Below are positions 24,900-33,888 of a stretch of 64,000 nucleotides of DNA, in pieces; position 1 is the stretch's first letter; every line of letters starts with the position of its first letter. The stretch is from assembly GCF_013607875.1 (NCBI RefSeq), contig NZ_VDES01000005.1, positions 1 through 64,000 of the forward strand, in the 5' to 3' direction. The translations under genes were made by a program, and so were the position numbers. The DNA comes from Blastomonas ursincola. GTDB taxonomy: Bacteria > Pseudomonadota > Alphaproteobacteria > Sphingomonadales > Sphingomonadaceae. A model generated the notes under the pieces. It saw nothing but the letters and a program-made list of their open reading frames with translations, made no database searches and was not told the origin of the DNA.

Positions 24900-25292
24900 A
24901 TGACCACCTTCTCTCTCCCCTTTACCGCGCAGTCGCACCACATCGACGAGCTCGGTCATGTCAACAATGCCGTCTGGGTGCAGTGGCTGCAGGAACTGTC
25001 GGTCGCGCACTGGAATGCGGCGGCGGACCCCGCGCATGTGGCCGCCTATTTCTGGGTGATCGTCCGGCACGAGATCGATTATCGCGGCAATATCGGTTTG
25101 GGAGAGACCGCGATCGGCCGGACCTGGGTGCCCGGAACGCCCAAGGGCGCGCGCTTTGCGCGCCATGCCGCCTTTGCCGATGCGAATGGACGCGACATCG
25201 TCACCGCGATCTCGACCTGGGCGATGCTCGACAAGGCGACCGGCAGGCCGGCGCGCGTCACCGCCGATATTGCCGCCGCGTTCCAGCCCTGA
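24900..25292 (+). CDS. Acyl-CoA thioesterase, 4-hydroxybenzoyl-CoA type hotdog fold
   Basis: This 130-aa single hotdog domain has the family hallmark HIDELGHVNNAVWVQWLQEL, where the Asp-Glu-x-Gly-His-Val-Asn-Asn segment carries the catalytic acid. The DYRGNIGLGETAIGRTWVPG strand is also typical. It hydrolyses an acyl-CoA; the physiological substrate is unknown. ATG 24900 is preferred because the upstream extension would be translated from the palindromic repeat. It converges with thpR, 4 bp apart. Confidence 0.85.
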   Translation: MTTFSLPFTAQSHHIDELGHVNNAVWVQWLQELSVAHWNAAADPAHVAAYFWVIVRHEIDYRGNIGLGETAIGRTWVPGTPKGARFARHAAFADANGRDIVTAISTWAMLDKATGRPARVTADIAAAFQP

Positions 25293-25296
25293 TGCG

Positions 25297-25842
25297 TCAG
25301 CCGCGCAACGGGAACGCGGCGATCGTCTCGTAGACGCTTCCGTCACGGCCGACATGGCTCTGCATCAGCCGCAGCGCGTCAAAGCCGAACGGGTCGCCCG
25401 GCAGCGGTGGCTGCGATGCCATCCAGGCGGTGACCCCAGCCGGATCGGGCGCGGTGCTGCGCGCGAAACGGGCGATCGTGACATGCGGCACATATTTGCG
25501 CGCTTCGGGCTCGAAGCCGGCGCGCACGCACAGCCGGTCGAGCCGCGCGTGCAATGCCGCCAGCGGTTCGCGCGGGGCTAGCCCTGCCCAGAGCTGATCG
25601 ACCCGGCCCTTGCGGTCGAACCAGCCAAAGCCGTCAAGCCGCGCCTCGATCGGCGTGAAGCGTTCCGCGCCGAGCGCGAGCAGCAGCGCCTCTGCCCCGT
25701 GCCGGTCGGTCTCGCCCACGAAGCGCAAGGTCACATGCAGCTGCGCGTCGCTCTGCCAGCGTGCCGCGACCAGCCCCTGCATCCGGTCGAGCAGCAGCGC
25801 GCGAATGGCAATCGGAGGCACAAGGGACAGGAACAATCGCAT
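25297..25842 (-). CDS. thpR: RNA 2',3'-cyclic phosphodiesterase (2H family)
   Basis: This 181-aa member of the 2H phosphoesterase family opens 2',3'-cyclic phosphate ends of RNA and was first described as a 2'-5' RNA ligase. Both catalytic HxTx motifs are present: LHVTLRFVGETD (about residue 40) and VPHVTIARFAR (about 124). Length and the N-terminal MRLFLSLVPP are typical. The start at 25842 gives the standard N-terminus. It is divergent from the Bax-inhibitor-1 gene, with about 120 bp between starts. Confidence 0.9.
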   Translation of the reverse strand: MRLFLSLVPPIAIRALLLDRMQGLVAARWQSDAQLHVTLRFVGETDRHGAEALLLALGAERFTPIEARLDGFGWFDRKGRVDQLWAGLAPREPLAALHARLDRLCVRAGFEPEARKYVPHVTIARFARSTAPDPAGVTAWMASQPPLPGDPFGFDALRLMQSHVGRDGSVYETIAAFPLRG

Positions 25843-25963
25843 GGTAATGTTTGTATCGTAGCAAGGCGCGACGAACGGAAAACCGGTTTCGCTTGAAAAT
25901 TTCCCATCAAGGGGCGATATTGTGGCTATCCGGCAACAATGCCGGGCAAAGGAGACTTTTTCG

Positions 25964-26707
25964 ATGGCTGACCGTTTTGATCCTCGCACGGCGGAGCGCA
26001 TGCGCGCCGGTTCGATCAATGCGCCCGGCGGTATCAGCGCGGCCCGTGACGAGGGCCTGCGCAAGTACATGCTGTCCATCTACAATTACATGACCAGCGG
26101 CATCCTGCTGACCGGCATCGTCGCGCTGCTCTTCGCCCAGTCGGGCATGGCGGCGCAGATCATGTTCGGTCCGGGCTTGCTCAAGTACGTCATCATCTTC
26201 TCGCCGCTGCTGATCATCTTCGCGATGAGCTTCGGCATGAACCGCTTCTCGACGCCCGCGCTCCAGGCAATGTTCTGGGGCTTTGCGACGCTGATGGGCC
26301 TCAGCATGTCGACGATCTTCCTGGTCTATACCGGTGAGAGTATCGCGCTGGCCTTCTTCTCGACCGCTGCGGCGTTCGCGGGCCTTAGCCTGTTCGGCTA
26401 CACGACCAAGAAGGACCTGACCGGCTGGGGCAGTTTCCTGATCATGGGCCTGGTCGGCCTGATCGTGGCGAGCGTGCTCAACATCTTCCTCAAGTCGTCG
26501 GTCATGGGCCTGGTGATCAGCTATGCCGCCGTCCTGATCTTTGCGGGCCTGACCGCCTATGACACGCAGAAGCTCAAGAGCTTGTACTGGCAGGTCGCGG
26601 GCAGCGACATGATGGGCAAGGTCGTGATCATGGGCGCGCTGAACCTGTATCTTGATTTCATCAATATGTTCCAGGCGCTGCTGAGCATCATGGGCAGTCG
26701 CGACTGA
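25964..26707 (+). CDS. Bax inhibitor-1/YccA family membrane protein
   Basis: This 247-aa inner-membrane protein has about seven transmembrane helices after a 35-residue cytoplasmic N-terminus (for example MTSGILLTGIVALLFAQSG and YVIIFSPLLIIFAMSFGM). The C-terminal block GLTAYDTQKLKSLYWQVAGS with a following Asp and YLDFINMFQALL is the family signature. BI-1 relatives act as pH-sensitive calcium channels or interact with FtsH. AAAGGAG lies 8 nt before ATG 25964, and a strong terminator follows. Confidence 0.93.
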   Translation: MADRFDPRTAERMRAGSINAPGGISAARDEGLRKYMLSIYNYMTSGILLTGIVALLFAQSGMAAQIMFGPGLLKYVIIFSPLLIIFAMSFGMNRFSTPALQAMFWGFATLMGLSMSTIFLVYTGESIALAFFSTAAAFAGLSLFGYTTKKDLTGWGSFLIMGLVGLIVASVLNIFLKSSVMGLVISYAAVLIFAGLTAYDTQKLKSLYWQVAGSDMMGKVVIMGALNLYLDFINMFQALLSIMGSRD

Positions 26708-26737
26708 TCTGTCCGGAAAAGCACTGGAACCCTGACA

Positions 26738-26772
26738 GCCCGGCGGATCCCCTTCCGCCGGGCTTTTCTTTT
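26738..26772 (+). terminator. Rho-independent terminator of the BI-1 gene
   Basis: GCCCGGCGG (26738-26746) pairs with CCGCCGGGC (26755-26763), followed by TTTTCTTTT. Confidence 0.93.
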
Positions 26773-26965
26773 GCGCATTAAAGGTTCATTCGGCTCGCCG
26801 CTCGAGCGACTCCGCTCATCCCGGCTTTTGGGGGTCTGTCGTACCCCAGCCTTTAACGGTTCACCGTTTTGGTGTTGAGATCATCGCTTGGCGGGCATAA
26901 ACCATGCCCATGAGAACGCGTGCGAGAGAGCCAAGGCCCCGCGCGTGCACCGGGAGATACTGAAC

Positions 26966-27772
26966 ATGGCGCGTATGGCCCTCAGCCGTGCAATCCTGCT
27001 GGCCGCAACGGCCGGCCTCACCACGCTCGTCGCGGCCTGTGGCGGGGCCAAGCCCGCGCCGGTTGCCGTCGCCCCGCCGCCGCCGCCGGTGCCGGTCGCG
27101 CCGCCGCGCATGCCGACCCCGCCATCGAATGCGGTCACGGCGATGGCGATTCCGGGCCTGCGCGCCGACGGCCTGCGCGACACGCCGATGCGCGACATCG
27201 ATGACAATGAGAAGCTCTGGTATTTCCGCGCCGCGTTCAACGTCGCCGCGCTCAACTGCCAGAATGCCGAGCATTTCCGGATCGCGGACGATTACAACCA
27301 GTTCCTGAAGACGCACAAGCGCGAGCTCGACCGGATCAACAAGGTGGTCGAGGAGAAATATCGCAAGCGCTACGGCACCGGCTATGCGCGCATCCGCGAT
27401 ACCGAGAATACCCAGGTCTACAATTTCTTCGCTTTCCCGCCGGTGAAGAGCGATTTCTGCAATGCCGCGCTGATCCTGGGCCAGGAAGCCGTCGCGCTGC
27501 CCTCCAAGGACCTGATCGCCTTCTCGGTCCGCGCGCTGCCGACGCTGGAGGGCGTGTTCGACCGTTTCTATGCGTCCTATGAAAGCTATCAGAGCGACCT
27601 GCAGAAATGGATCGCGCTTTATGGCAGCCCCGAAATGCGGGCCGCGCAGGCCGCACAGATGGGACAGGCCCAGCCTGCCATCCAGCCGGCCTTGAACACC
27701 GCTCCTGGCGCTGCAACCCCGGCCAGCAACCCTCCGGTGCTGCCGACGATATTGCCGAGCAGCGGCGACTGA
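26966..27772 (+). CDS. Proline-rich lipoprotein of unknown function
   Basis: This 268-aa predicted lipoprotein has lipobox LVAAC at about residue 25, then a Pro/Val-rich linker (PPPPPVPVAPP). A globular domain of about 150 residues follows with LWYFRAAFNVAALNCQNAEH, YNQFLKTHKRELDRINKVVE, RDTENTQVYNFFAFPPVK and FCNAALILGQEA. Two Cys in the domain may pair. The tail is Ala/Pro/Gln-rich. I do not recognise a named family, though the fold looks conserved in sphingomonads. GGAGATACTGAAC precedes ATG 26966. Confidence 0.8.
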   Translation: MARMALSRAILLAATAGLTTLVAACGGAKPAPVAVAPPPPPVPVAPPRMPTPPSNAVTAMAIPGLRADGLRDTPMRDIDDNEKLWYFRAAFNVAALNCQNAEHFRIADDYNQFLKTHKRELDRINKVVEEKYRKRYGTGYARIRDTENTQVYNFFAFPPVKSDFCNAALILGQEAVALPSKDLIAFSVRALPTLEGVFDRFYASYESYQSDLQKWIALYGSPEMRAAQAAQMGQAQPAIQPALNTAPGAATPASNPPVLPTILPSSGD

Positions 27773-27827
27773 TTTTTCCTCTGGATAGGCGCGGGGCGAA
27801 CCATTATAGCCACGCGTCACCGGATGT

Positions 27828-27903
<76 letters not shown>

Positions 27904-28012
27904 GGTCCGATTGCGCCCGAGTGCGCAGACTTGCATTACCGACACCGTGGCGTGCGGTTTGTTAACCAGTTCCGGAATAGGAGAGACTAGCTTTTTCCCC
28001 GGAGCTAGGCCC

Positions 28013-30790
28013 TTGTTCGATATCCTTTTCTGCATCCGCGACGATCATGACATCCGCTTTGTCGGACTGGCCGCCGCGATCTGCCTGCTGTCCACGATCA
28101 CCGCGGTGCTGATGATCCGGCAGGGCCGGTCCGCTTCGGCGCGGGCGCGGCTGGGCTGGGCGGTGGCGGGCGGGTTCGCCACTGGCTTCGGCATCTGGTC
28201 GACGCATTTCGTCGCGATGCTCGGCTATGACCCGGGCATCATCGTCGGCTACGAGATCGCGCGGACCGCAGGGTCGCTGCTGGTCGTTCTGGCAACCACC
28301 ATTGCCGCGATGCTCATCGCAACGCGCGGGCAGGGGGCAAGGGCGCTGGCCACCGCGAGCGTGCTCGCCGGATCGGGCTTTGCCGTGATGCACTATGTCG
28401 GCATGGCGGCGCTCGAAATGCCTGCGCTCATCCGCTGGAACATGGGCTATCTGGCGCTGTCGGTCGCTCTTGCCATCGTGCCGCTCTATCCGGCGCTGGC
28501 GCTTGCGCGTCGCCGCACCACCCTGGCTTCGGGCCTTTCCGCGGCGCTGATCATGACCGGCGCGATCGTCGGGCTGCATTTTTCGGGCATGACCGCGATC
28601 GATCTGGTGCCCTCGCGGATCGAGGGTTCGCGCGCGCTGCTCTCGCCGACCACCATGTCGATCCTCATCACGCTGGCCTCCGCCTGTCTGCTGGCGCTGT
28701 GTCTCAGCGGCCTCGTCATCGCGCGGCGCACCCGGGCGGCGATCCGCGCGAGCGAGATGCAGTTCGGCGCGCTGATCAAGGGCATTTCGGACTGTGCGAT
28801 CTACATGCTCGATGCCGAAGGCCGGGTCGCCAACTGGAATGCCGGTGCGCAACGGCTCAAGGGCTATCGGCCGGAAGAGATTGTCGGCAAGCCACTGGCG
28901 AGCTTCTACCTGCCCGAGGAACGCGCGGAAGGCGTGCCCGAACGAGCGCTCGTCACCGCGCGCGAGACGGGCAAGTTCAGTGGCGAAGGCTGGCGCGTGC
29001 GCAAGGACGGAACGCGTTTCTGGGCGCAGGTGACCATCGAGCGTTTCTGCGACGAATCGGGCAAGCTGCTCGGCTTTGCCAAGATCACCCGCGACATCAC
29101 CCGGCTCAAGGAAGACCAGGACCACATTGCCGAAGCGCGCCGCCATCGCGATGCCGCGCTCGACCATATGCACCAGGGGCTGTGCCTGTTCGACGCCAAG
29201 GGGCGGCTGGTGCTGGCCAACCGGCGCTTTGCCGAAATGTGGGGCCTGGGCGACGGCCAATGCCCGTCCGGAACCGGTGCGCTCGACGTTCTGCGCACCG
29301 CGCTGGCCGCGCGCACCGGCGAGGTGACCGCCGAATCGCAGCTGGCCAGGATCTGGGCGCGGCTGGAAGATTCGCTGCGCAATCCCAGCCTGCCGCCCTT
29401 CGTGCTCGAGCTCGACGAAGACCTGATCGTCGCGATGTCGAGCCGCAGCATGGCCGATGGCGGCTGGGTGACCACGATCGAGGATATTACCGCACGGCGG
29501 CGTTCCGAAGAGCAGATCGTGCACATGGCGCTGCACGACGGGCTGACCGGCCTGCCCAACCGCACCAGCTTCAACCAGTGGCTCGATGGCGAACTGGCCC
29601 AGGCAGCGGTGCAGCGGGGTCAGGTGGCGGTGATCGCGATCGATCTCGACCGGTTCAAGGAGATCAACGACACCCATGGCCATGCGGCGGGCGACCGGGT
29701 GCTGCAGCAGATCGGCACCGGTCTGGCCGAGGTGCTCGAGCGGGGCGAGATTGCCGCGCGCGTGGGCGGGGACGAGTTCGCGGTGGCCAAGCATTATGAC
29801 GAACCGGCAGAGCTCGAGGGCTTTGTCGCCCGGATCAGCGGTGCGCTTTCGCCCGGCGAGGGGGAGGCGGCGAGCGTCGGCGCGAGTTTCGGCATCGCCA
29901 CCTATCCGGGCGATGCGCAGGGGCGCGAATCGCTACTCAACAATGCCGACCTCGCCATGTACCGCGCCAAGGCCAGCCCCGGCGAGACGATCTGCTATTA
30001 TCAGGCCGGCATGGACGAGGACGCGCGGCATCGCCGCCAGATCGCCAACGAACTGCGCCACGCGCTGGCGCGCGACGAGTTCCGGCTGCTCTACCAGCCG
30101 CAGCGTTCGCTGCGCACACACCAGATCAGTGGCTATGAGGCGCTGCTGCGCTGGAAGCATCCGCGGCTGGGCCATATCTCGCCGATGGAGTTCATTCCCA
30201 TCGCCGAACAGACCGGCGAGATCCTCCGGATCGGCGAATGGGTGCTGCGGGCGGCCTGCCGGGAGGCAGCGAGCTGGACCAGCCAGGACAAGGTCGCGGT
30301 GAACCTCTCACCCGTGCAGCTGCTCCAGCCGGACCTGCCCGAAATGGTCACGTCGATCCTGCTGGAAACCGGGCTGGCACCGCGCCGGCTGGAACTGGAA
30401 ATCACCGAGACCGCGCTGATCACCGAAAAGGCGCGCGCGCTGCACAGTCTGCGGCGGATCAAGGCACTGGGCGTCTCGGTCGCGATGGACGATTTCGGCA
30501 CCGGCTATTCGTCGCTCGATACGCTGCATTCCTTCCCGTTCGACAAGATCAAGATCGACAAGTCCTTCCTGCTGCAATCGGGCGAGAGCCCGCAGGCGCA
30601 GGCGATCATCCGCGCGGTGCTGGCACTCGGGCGCTCGCTCGGCATTCCGGTGCTGGCCGAAGGTGTCGAGACGCTCGACCAGCTCAAGCTGCTGGTCGAT
30701 GAAGGTTGCGACGAGGCGCAGGGCTATCTGTTCGGTCGTCCTTCGCCGATGCAGGCGGAACCGGCCGAACAGGCCGCGCTGCGTGCGTGA
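28013..30790 (+). CDS. MHYT-PAS-PAS-GGDEF-EAL cyclic-di-GMP signalling protein
   Basis: This 925-aa membrane sensor begins with an MHYT domain (residues about 1-235, seven helices, motifs WSTHFVAM, VMHYVGMAA and GLHFSGMTA with His/Met pairs thought to bind metal). It continues with two PAS-type domains (ISDCAIYMLDAEGRVANWNA; HMHQGLCLFDAKGRLVLANR), a GGDEF domain with intact VGGDEFAV (about residue 584) and an EAL domain with intact GYEALLRW (about 707). Both catalytic motifs are present; the inhibitory RxxD upstream of GGDEF is not. The start is TTG 28013, which has GGAG 8 nt upstream and gives the family N-terminus LFDILFCIRDDHD. A possible input to biofilm and curli control, which is inference. 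Confidence 0.93.
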   Translation: MFDILFCIRDDHDIRFVGLAAAICLLSTITAVLMIRQGRSASARARLGWAVAGGFATGFGIWSTHFVAMLGYDPGIIVGYEIARTAGSLLVVLATTIAAMLIATRGQGARALATASVLAGSGFAVMHYVGMAALEMPALIRWNMGYLALSVALAIVPLYPALALARRRTTLASGLSAALIMTGAIVGLHFSGMTAIDLVPSRIEGSRALLSPTTMSILITLASACLLALCLSGLVIARRTRAAIRASEMQFGALIKGISDCAIYMLDAEGRVANWNAGAQRLKGYRPEEIVGKPLASFYLPEERAEGVPERALVTARETGKFSGEGWRVRKDGTRFWAQVTIERFCDESGKLLGFAKITRDITRLKEDQDHIAEARRHRDAALDHMHQGLCLFDAKGRLVLANRRFAEMWGLGDGQCPSGTGALDVLRTALAARTGEVTAESQLARIWARLEDSLRNPSLPPFVLELDEDLIVAMSSRSMADGGWVTTIEDITARRRSEEQIVHMALHDGLTGLPNRTSFNQWLDGELAQAAVQRGQVAVIAIDLDRFKEINDTHGHAAGDRVLQQIGTGLAEVLERGEIAARVGGDEFAVAKHYDEPAELEGFVARISGALSPGEGEAASVGASFGIATYPGDAQGRESLLNNADLAMYRAKASPGETICYYQAGMDEDARHRRQIANELRHALARDEFRLLYQPQRSLRTHQISGYEALLRWKHPRLGHISPMEFIPIAEQTGEILRIGEWVLRAACREAASWTSQDKVAVNLSPVQLLQPDLPEMVTSILLETGLAPRRLELEITETALITEKARALHSLRRIKALGVSVAMDDFGTGYSSLDTLHSFPFDKIKIDKSFLLQSGESPQAQAIIRAVLALGRSLGIPVLAEGVETLDQLKLLVDEGCDEAQGYLFGRPSPMQAEPAEQAALRA

Positions 30791-30824
30791 TGCAGACAGC
30801 GGGGCCTGACGCCCCGCCGCCGCG

Positions 30825-32960
30825 TCACTTCATCGCGACCTTCTTCGTCATCAGGGCCTTGTCCTCGTTGGCGCGCGCGATGACATATTGCCGGATGCTG
30901 TCTATCTCGGGCTTCGACATGACCGGCGCGAAGCTGACCATGCCATTGTCCTTGAGCGCACCGTCATGGACGATCATCTGCCAGTTCTCGGCGCTGGAGA
31001 GCGTGCCCGAATAGCGCAGATCGGGGATGATGCCGCCACGGCCCGAGGCCTGGACCGCCGCATCGCCATGGCAGACAGTGCAATAGCGGCCATAGAGCTG
31101 CGCGCCGCCCTGCACGACATCGGCTGCAGCCGTGAGGCCAGGCGGATCGAGCGGCAGCGCGTCGGCAGCGGGCATCGCGGGCAGCTTGCCCTTGCCGCCC
31201 AGCTTGAACACCAGCAGACGCGAGATGTTGCGCACCGGGCCCGACATGTCGCTGAGCACGCCGGCGGTGATCGGCCAGGCGCCGCCCCACCCGGCGAGCA
31301 CCGCGACATACTGCTCGCCATTGATGCTGTAGGTCATCGGTGCTGCGACCACGCCGGTCTGTGCCTCGAAGCTCCACAGATTCTTGCCGCTGGCCGAATC
31401 ATAGGCGACGAAATTCCCCATCGCATTGCCCTGGAAGACAAGGCCGCCAGCGGTGGCCAGCACGCCGCCGTTCCACGGACCGCCCAGGGTCACGCGCCAG
31501 CGTTCCTTCTGCGCCACCGGGTCCCAGGCGATAAGCACGCCCTTGGTCGCCTTTTTCGCGGCCTCGCGCACGGCATTGTCGGCGGGCATCGCGTTGTTCG
31601 CGGTGTCCATCCCGACATTGAAGCCGATCTTGGAGGGCTTCCAGCCGGCCGCCGGGATATAGGGATAGCTGGTGATCTGCGCCGGGATGAACACGAGCTT
31701 CTGCTTGGCGTCATAGGCCATCGGGTGCCAGTTGTGCGCGCCCAGCGGGCCGGGCGAGACGATGAAGGGCTTGCCTGTCTTGTCGACGCGCGCGGCCGGG
31801 TTCTCGATCGGGCGGCCGGTTTTCTGATCGATGCCCGTCGCCCAGTTGACCGGCACGAAATTGTTGGCGGAGATGAACTCGCCGGTCGTGCGGTCGATCA
31901 CGTAGAAAAAGCCGTTCTTGGGCGCCTGCATCAGCACCTTGCGCGTCTTGCCGCCGATTTCCAGGTCGGCGAGCATGATATGCTGGGTCGCGGTATAGTC
32001 CCAGGTCTCGCCCGGCGTGGTCTGGTAGTGCCAGGCATATTCGCCGGTCTTCACCTTGATCGCGACGATCGACGACAGGTACAGGTTGTCGCCGCCGCCG
32101 GGGCTGCGATAGGCCTGGTTCCAAGGCGATCCGTTGCCGACGCCGACATAGAGCAGGCCAAGTTCGGGATCATAGGCCATTGCGTCCCAGACGGTGCCGC
32201 CGCCGCCGATATTCCAGTATTCGCCCTTCCAGCTGGTCTCAGCGGCTTTCAGATATTCCGCTTCGTTCGCGCCGGGCCGGTCGGGCACGGTGTAGAATTT
32301 CCACAGCTGCTTGCCGGTCGCGGCATCATAGGCGGCGACGAAACCGCGCACGCCGAATTCCGCGCCGCCATTGCCGATGATGACCATGCCGTCGATCACG
32401 CGCGGCGCACCGGTGATGGTGTACGACTTGTCCTGATCGACCGTCACCTTGCTCCAGATCTCGCGGCCGGTGCCGCGGTCGAGCGCGATCAGGCGGCCGT
32501 CGAGCGTGCCGAGGAACAGCATGTTGCCCCAGGCGGCGAGGCCGCGATTGACGACGTCGCAGCACGCCTTGACCCCGGTTTCGCCGGGCACCTTGGGGTC
32601 ATAGTCCCACAGCGGCTTGCCGGTGGTGGCGTCGAACGCCTTGACCTTCGACCAGGCGGTGGTGACGTAGATCTTGCCGTCGATCACCAGCGGCGTCGCC
32701 TCCTGGCCGCGCGCGGTATCGAGATCGGCATACCAGGCGAGGCCCAGCTCGCCGACATTGCCGGTATTGATCTGGTCGAGCGGGCTGAAGCGCTGCTCGT
32801 CATAGGTGCGGCCATAGCTCAGCCATTCCTCGCCGCTGGCCTTGATGATCCGCGCGCCATCGATGCCGGTGGTGTCGGTCGCCTTGTTGTCCGCGCCTCC
32901 GCCCGAACAGGATGCCATCAGCAGCGCCAGCGCCGCCCCCACAGCCGCTTTCAGCTTCAT
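30825..32960 (-). CDS. PQQ-dependent quinohaemoprotein alcohol dehydrogenase
   Basis: This 711-aa periplasmic enzyme of the type II methanol/ethanol dehydrogenase family oxidises an alcohol and passes electrons through its own haem. It starts with a lipoprotein signal (lipobox LMASC). It has the vicinal disulfide Cys pair above PQQ (GVKACCDVVNRG, about residue 134), beta-propeller W-motifs such as GKPLWDYDPKVPGETG, and a C-terminal cytochrome c domain with CTVCH (about residue 628). The start at 32960 gives a proper signal; AGGA lies upstream. The upstream region carries two short palindromes. Substrate not predictable. Confidence 0.93.
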   Translation of the reverse strand: MKLKAAVGAALALLMASCSGGGADNKATDTTGIDGARIIKASGEEWLSYGRTYDEQRFSPLDQINTGNVGELGLAWYADLDTARGQEATPLVIDGKIYVTTAWSKVKAFDATTGKPLWDYDPKVPGETGVKACCDVVNRGLAAWGNMLFLGTLDGRLIALDRGTGREIWSKVTVDQDKSYTITGAPRVIDGMVIIGNGGAEFGVRGFVAAYDAATGKQLWKFYTVPDRPGANEAEYLKAAETSWKGEYWNIGGGGTVWDAMAYDPELGLLYVGVGNGSPWNQAYRSPGGGDNLYLSSIVAIKVKTGEYAWHYQTTPGETWDYTATQHIMLADLEIGGKTRKVLMQAPKNGFFYVIDRTTGEFISANNFVPVNWATGIDQKTGRPIENPAARVDKTGKPFIVSPGPLGAHNWHPMAYDAKQKLVFIPAQITSYPYIPAAGWKPSKIGFNVGMDTANNAMPADNAVREAAKKATKGVLIAWDPVAQKERWRVTLGGPWNGGVLATAGGLVFQGNAMGNFVAYDSASGKNLWSFEAQTGVVAAPMTYSINGEQYVAVLAGWGGAWPITAGVLSDMSGPVRNISRLLVFKLGGKGKLPAMPAADALPLDPPGLTAAADVVQGGAQLYGRYCTVCHGDAAVQASGRGGIIPDLRYSGTLSSAENWQMIVHDGALKDNGMVSFAPVMSKPEIDSIRQYVIARANEDKALMTKKVAMK

Positions 32961-33000
32961 CGCCCTCGTTCCTCTCTCCATGTGCCCAGCCCGTTTTGTC

Positions 33001-33018
33001 TTGACCTTTGGCGGTCAA
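33001..33018. promoter_or_regulatory. Palindrome TTGACC-N6-GGTCAA
   Basis: A perfect 6-bp dyad (33001-33006 with 33013-33018) lies between the divergent PQQ dehydrogenase and VOC genes, about 40 bp upstream of the dehydrogenase start. It could be an operator. Confidence 0.4.
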
Positions 33019-33075
33019 TGGCTGTCTTTGCGCAACCGGATATTGACGGGGGCCAGACGGCTTGTCCATGGTGAT

Positions 33076-33091
33076 TTAACCACTCGGTTAA
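33076..33091. promoter_or_regulatory. Palindrome TTAACC-N4-GGTTAA
   Basis: A perfect dyad (33076-33081 with 33086-33091) lies about 20 bp before the ribosome-binding site of the VOC gene and 115 bp before the dehydrogenase start. Its size suits a TetR- or MarR-type operator. Confidence 0.45.
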
Positions 33092-33121
33092 GAGCTGGCC
33101 GATCAACAACAGGAGAGTTCC

Positions 33122-33499
33122 ATGTTTTCACACGTCATGCTGGGCGCGGACGATATCGACGCGTCCAAGGCGTTCTACGATGCGACCATGGTTGCGCTGG
33201 GCGGCAAGCCCGGAATGGTCGACCCCAAGGGCCGCGTCATCTACATGAACAATGGCGGGCTGTTCCTGCTGACCAAGCCGATCGACGGCCAGCCGGCGAG
33301 CTGCGGCAATGGCAGCACCATCGGCTTTGCAGCCAGCTCTACCGAGGCCTGCGATGCATGGCACGCGGCCGGCCTGGCGCATGGCGGCACCGCGATCGAG
33401 GACCCGCCGGGCGTGCGCGAAGGCGCGGGCATGAAGCTGTATCTCGCCTATCTGCGCGACCCTGCCGGCAACAAGATCTGCGCGATGCACCGGCTCTGA
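33122..33499 (+). CDS. VOC family protein (glyoxalase-like)
   Basis: This 125-aa single-chain vicinal oxygen chelate fold protein has an N-terminal FSHVMLGADDIDASKAFYDA with a candidate metal-ligand His, and a C-terminal MKLYLAYLRDPAGNKICAMH typical of VOC dimers. Such proteins include lyases and isomerases; no reaction can be assigned. ACAGGAGAG precedes the ATG. The gene is divergent from the PQQ dehydrogenase, with two palindromes between them. Confidence 0.85.
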   Translation: MFSHVMLGADDIDASKAFYDATMVALGGKPGMVDPKGRVIYMNNGGLFLLTKPIDGQPASCGNGSTIGFAASSTEACDAWHAAGLAHGGTAIEDPPGVREGAGMKLYLAYLRDPAGNKICAMHRL

Positions 33500-33519
33500 T
33501 CGGATCATAGCCGCCGCGT

Positions 33520-33553
33520 GGGATTCTGTGCCTTGCAATTGGCGCAGAATCCC
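33520..33553 (+). promoter_or_regulatory. Long hairpin upstream of rpmI
   Basis: GGGATTCTGTGCC (33520-33532) pairs with GGCGCAGAATCCC (33541-33553) over 13 bp, with one U-G pair in RNA and an 8-nt loop (TTGCAATT). No T-run follows. It lies about 90 nt before rpmI and 20 nt after the VOC stop. It might be a leader structure for ribosomal-protein autoregulation or an mRNA 3' end. Confidence 0.45.
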
Positions 33554-33641
33554 GCTAGGCGCGCACGCTTCCGAATAAGCGGGCTGGCTGGTTATGGGCT
33601 GCCATGTTCGCTTGATGCGGATTTCCAAAAAGGAGACCAAA

Positions 33642-33845
33642 ATGCCCAAGCTGAAGACCAAGAGCGGCGTCAAGAAGCGCTTCAAGCTCACCGCCACCGG
33701 CAAGGTGAAGCACGGCGTCGCTGGCAAGCGCCACCGGCTGATCAGCCACAATGCCAAGTATATCCGCCAGAATCGCGGCACCAGCGTCATTTCGGACGCC
33801 GATGCCAAGACCATCAAGAAATGGGCGCCCTACGGCCTGGGTTGA
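33642..33845 (+). CDS. rpmI: 50S ribosomal protein L35
   Basis: This 67-aa basic ribosomal protein of the large subunit is full length with the signature [20 protein letters not shown], then [23 protein letters not shown] 33642 follows AAGGAGACCAAA. rplT begins 43 bp later. infC is not adjacent, unlike the classical infC-rpmI-rplT order. Confidence 0.97.
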   Translation: MPKLKTKSGVKKRFKLTATGKVKHGVAGKRHRLISHNAKYIRQNRGTSVISDADAKTIKKWAPYGLG

Positions 33846-33888
33846 TCCCGCCGGACCCCTTCTCTCGATTTTCACAAGGATATAACTC

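Noticed and set aside
30888-33074. A 728-codon plus-strand frame opposite the PQQ dehydrogenase
   Set aside because: The minus strand encodes a complete PQQ enzyme with CTVCH and the Cys-Cys pair; the other frame has no motifs.
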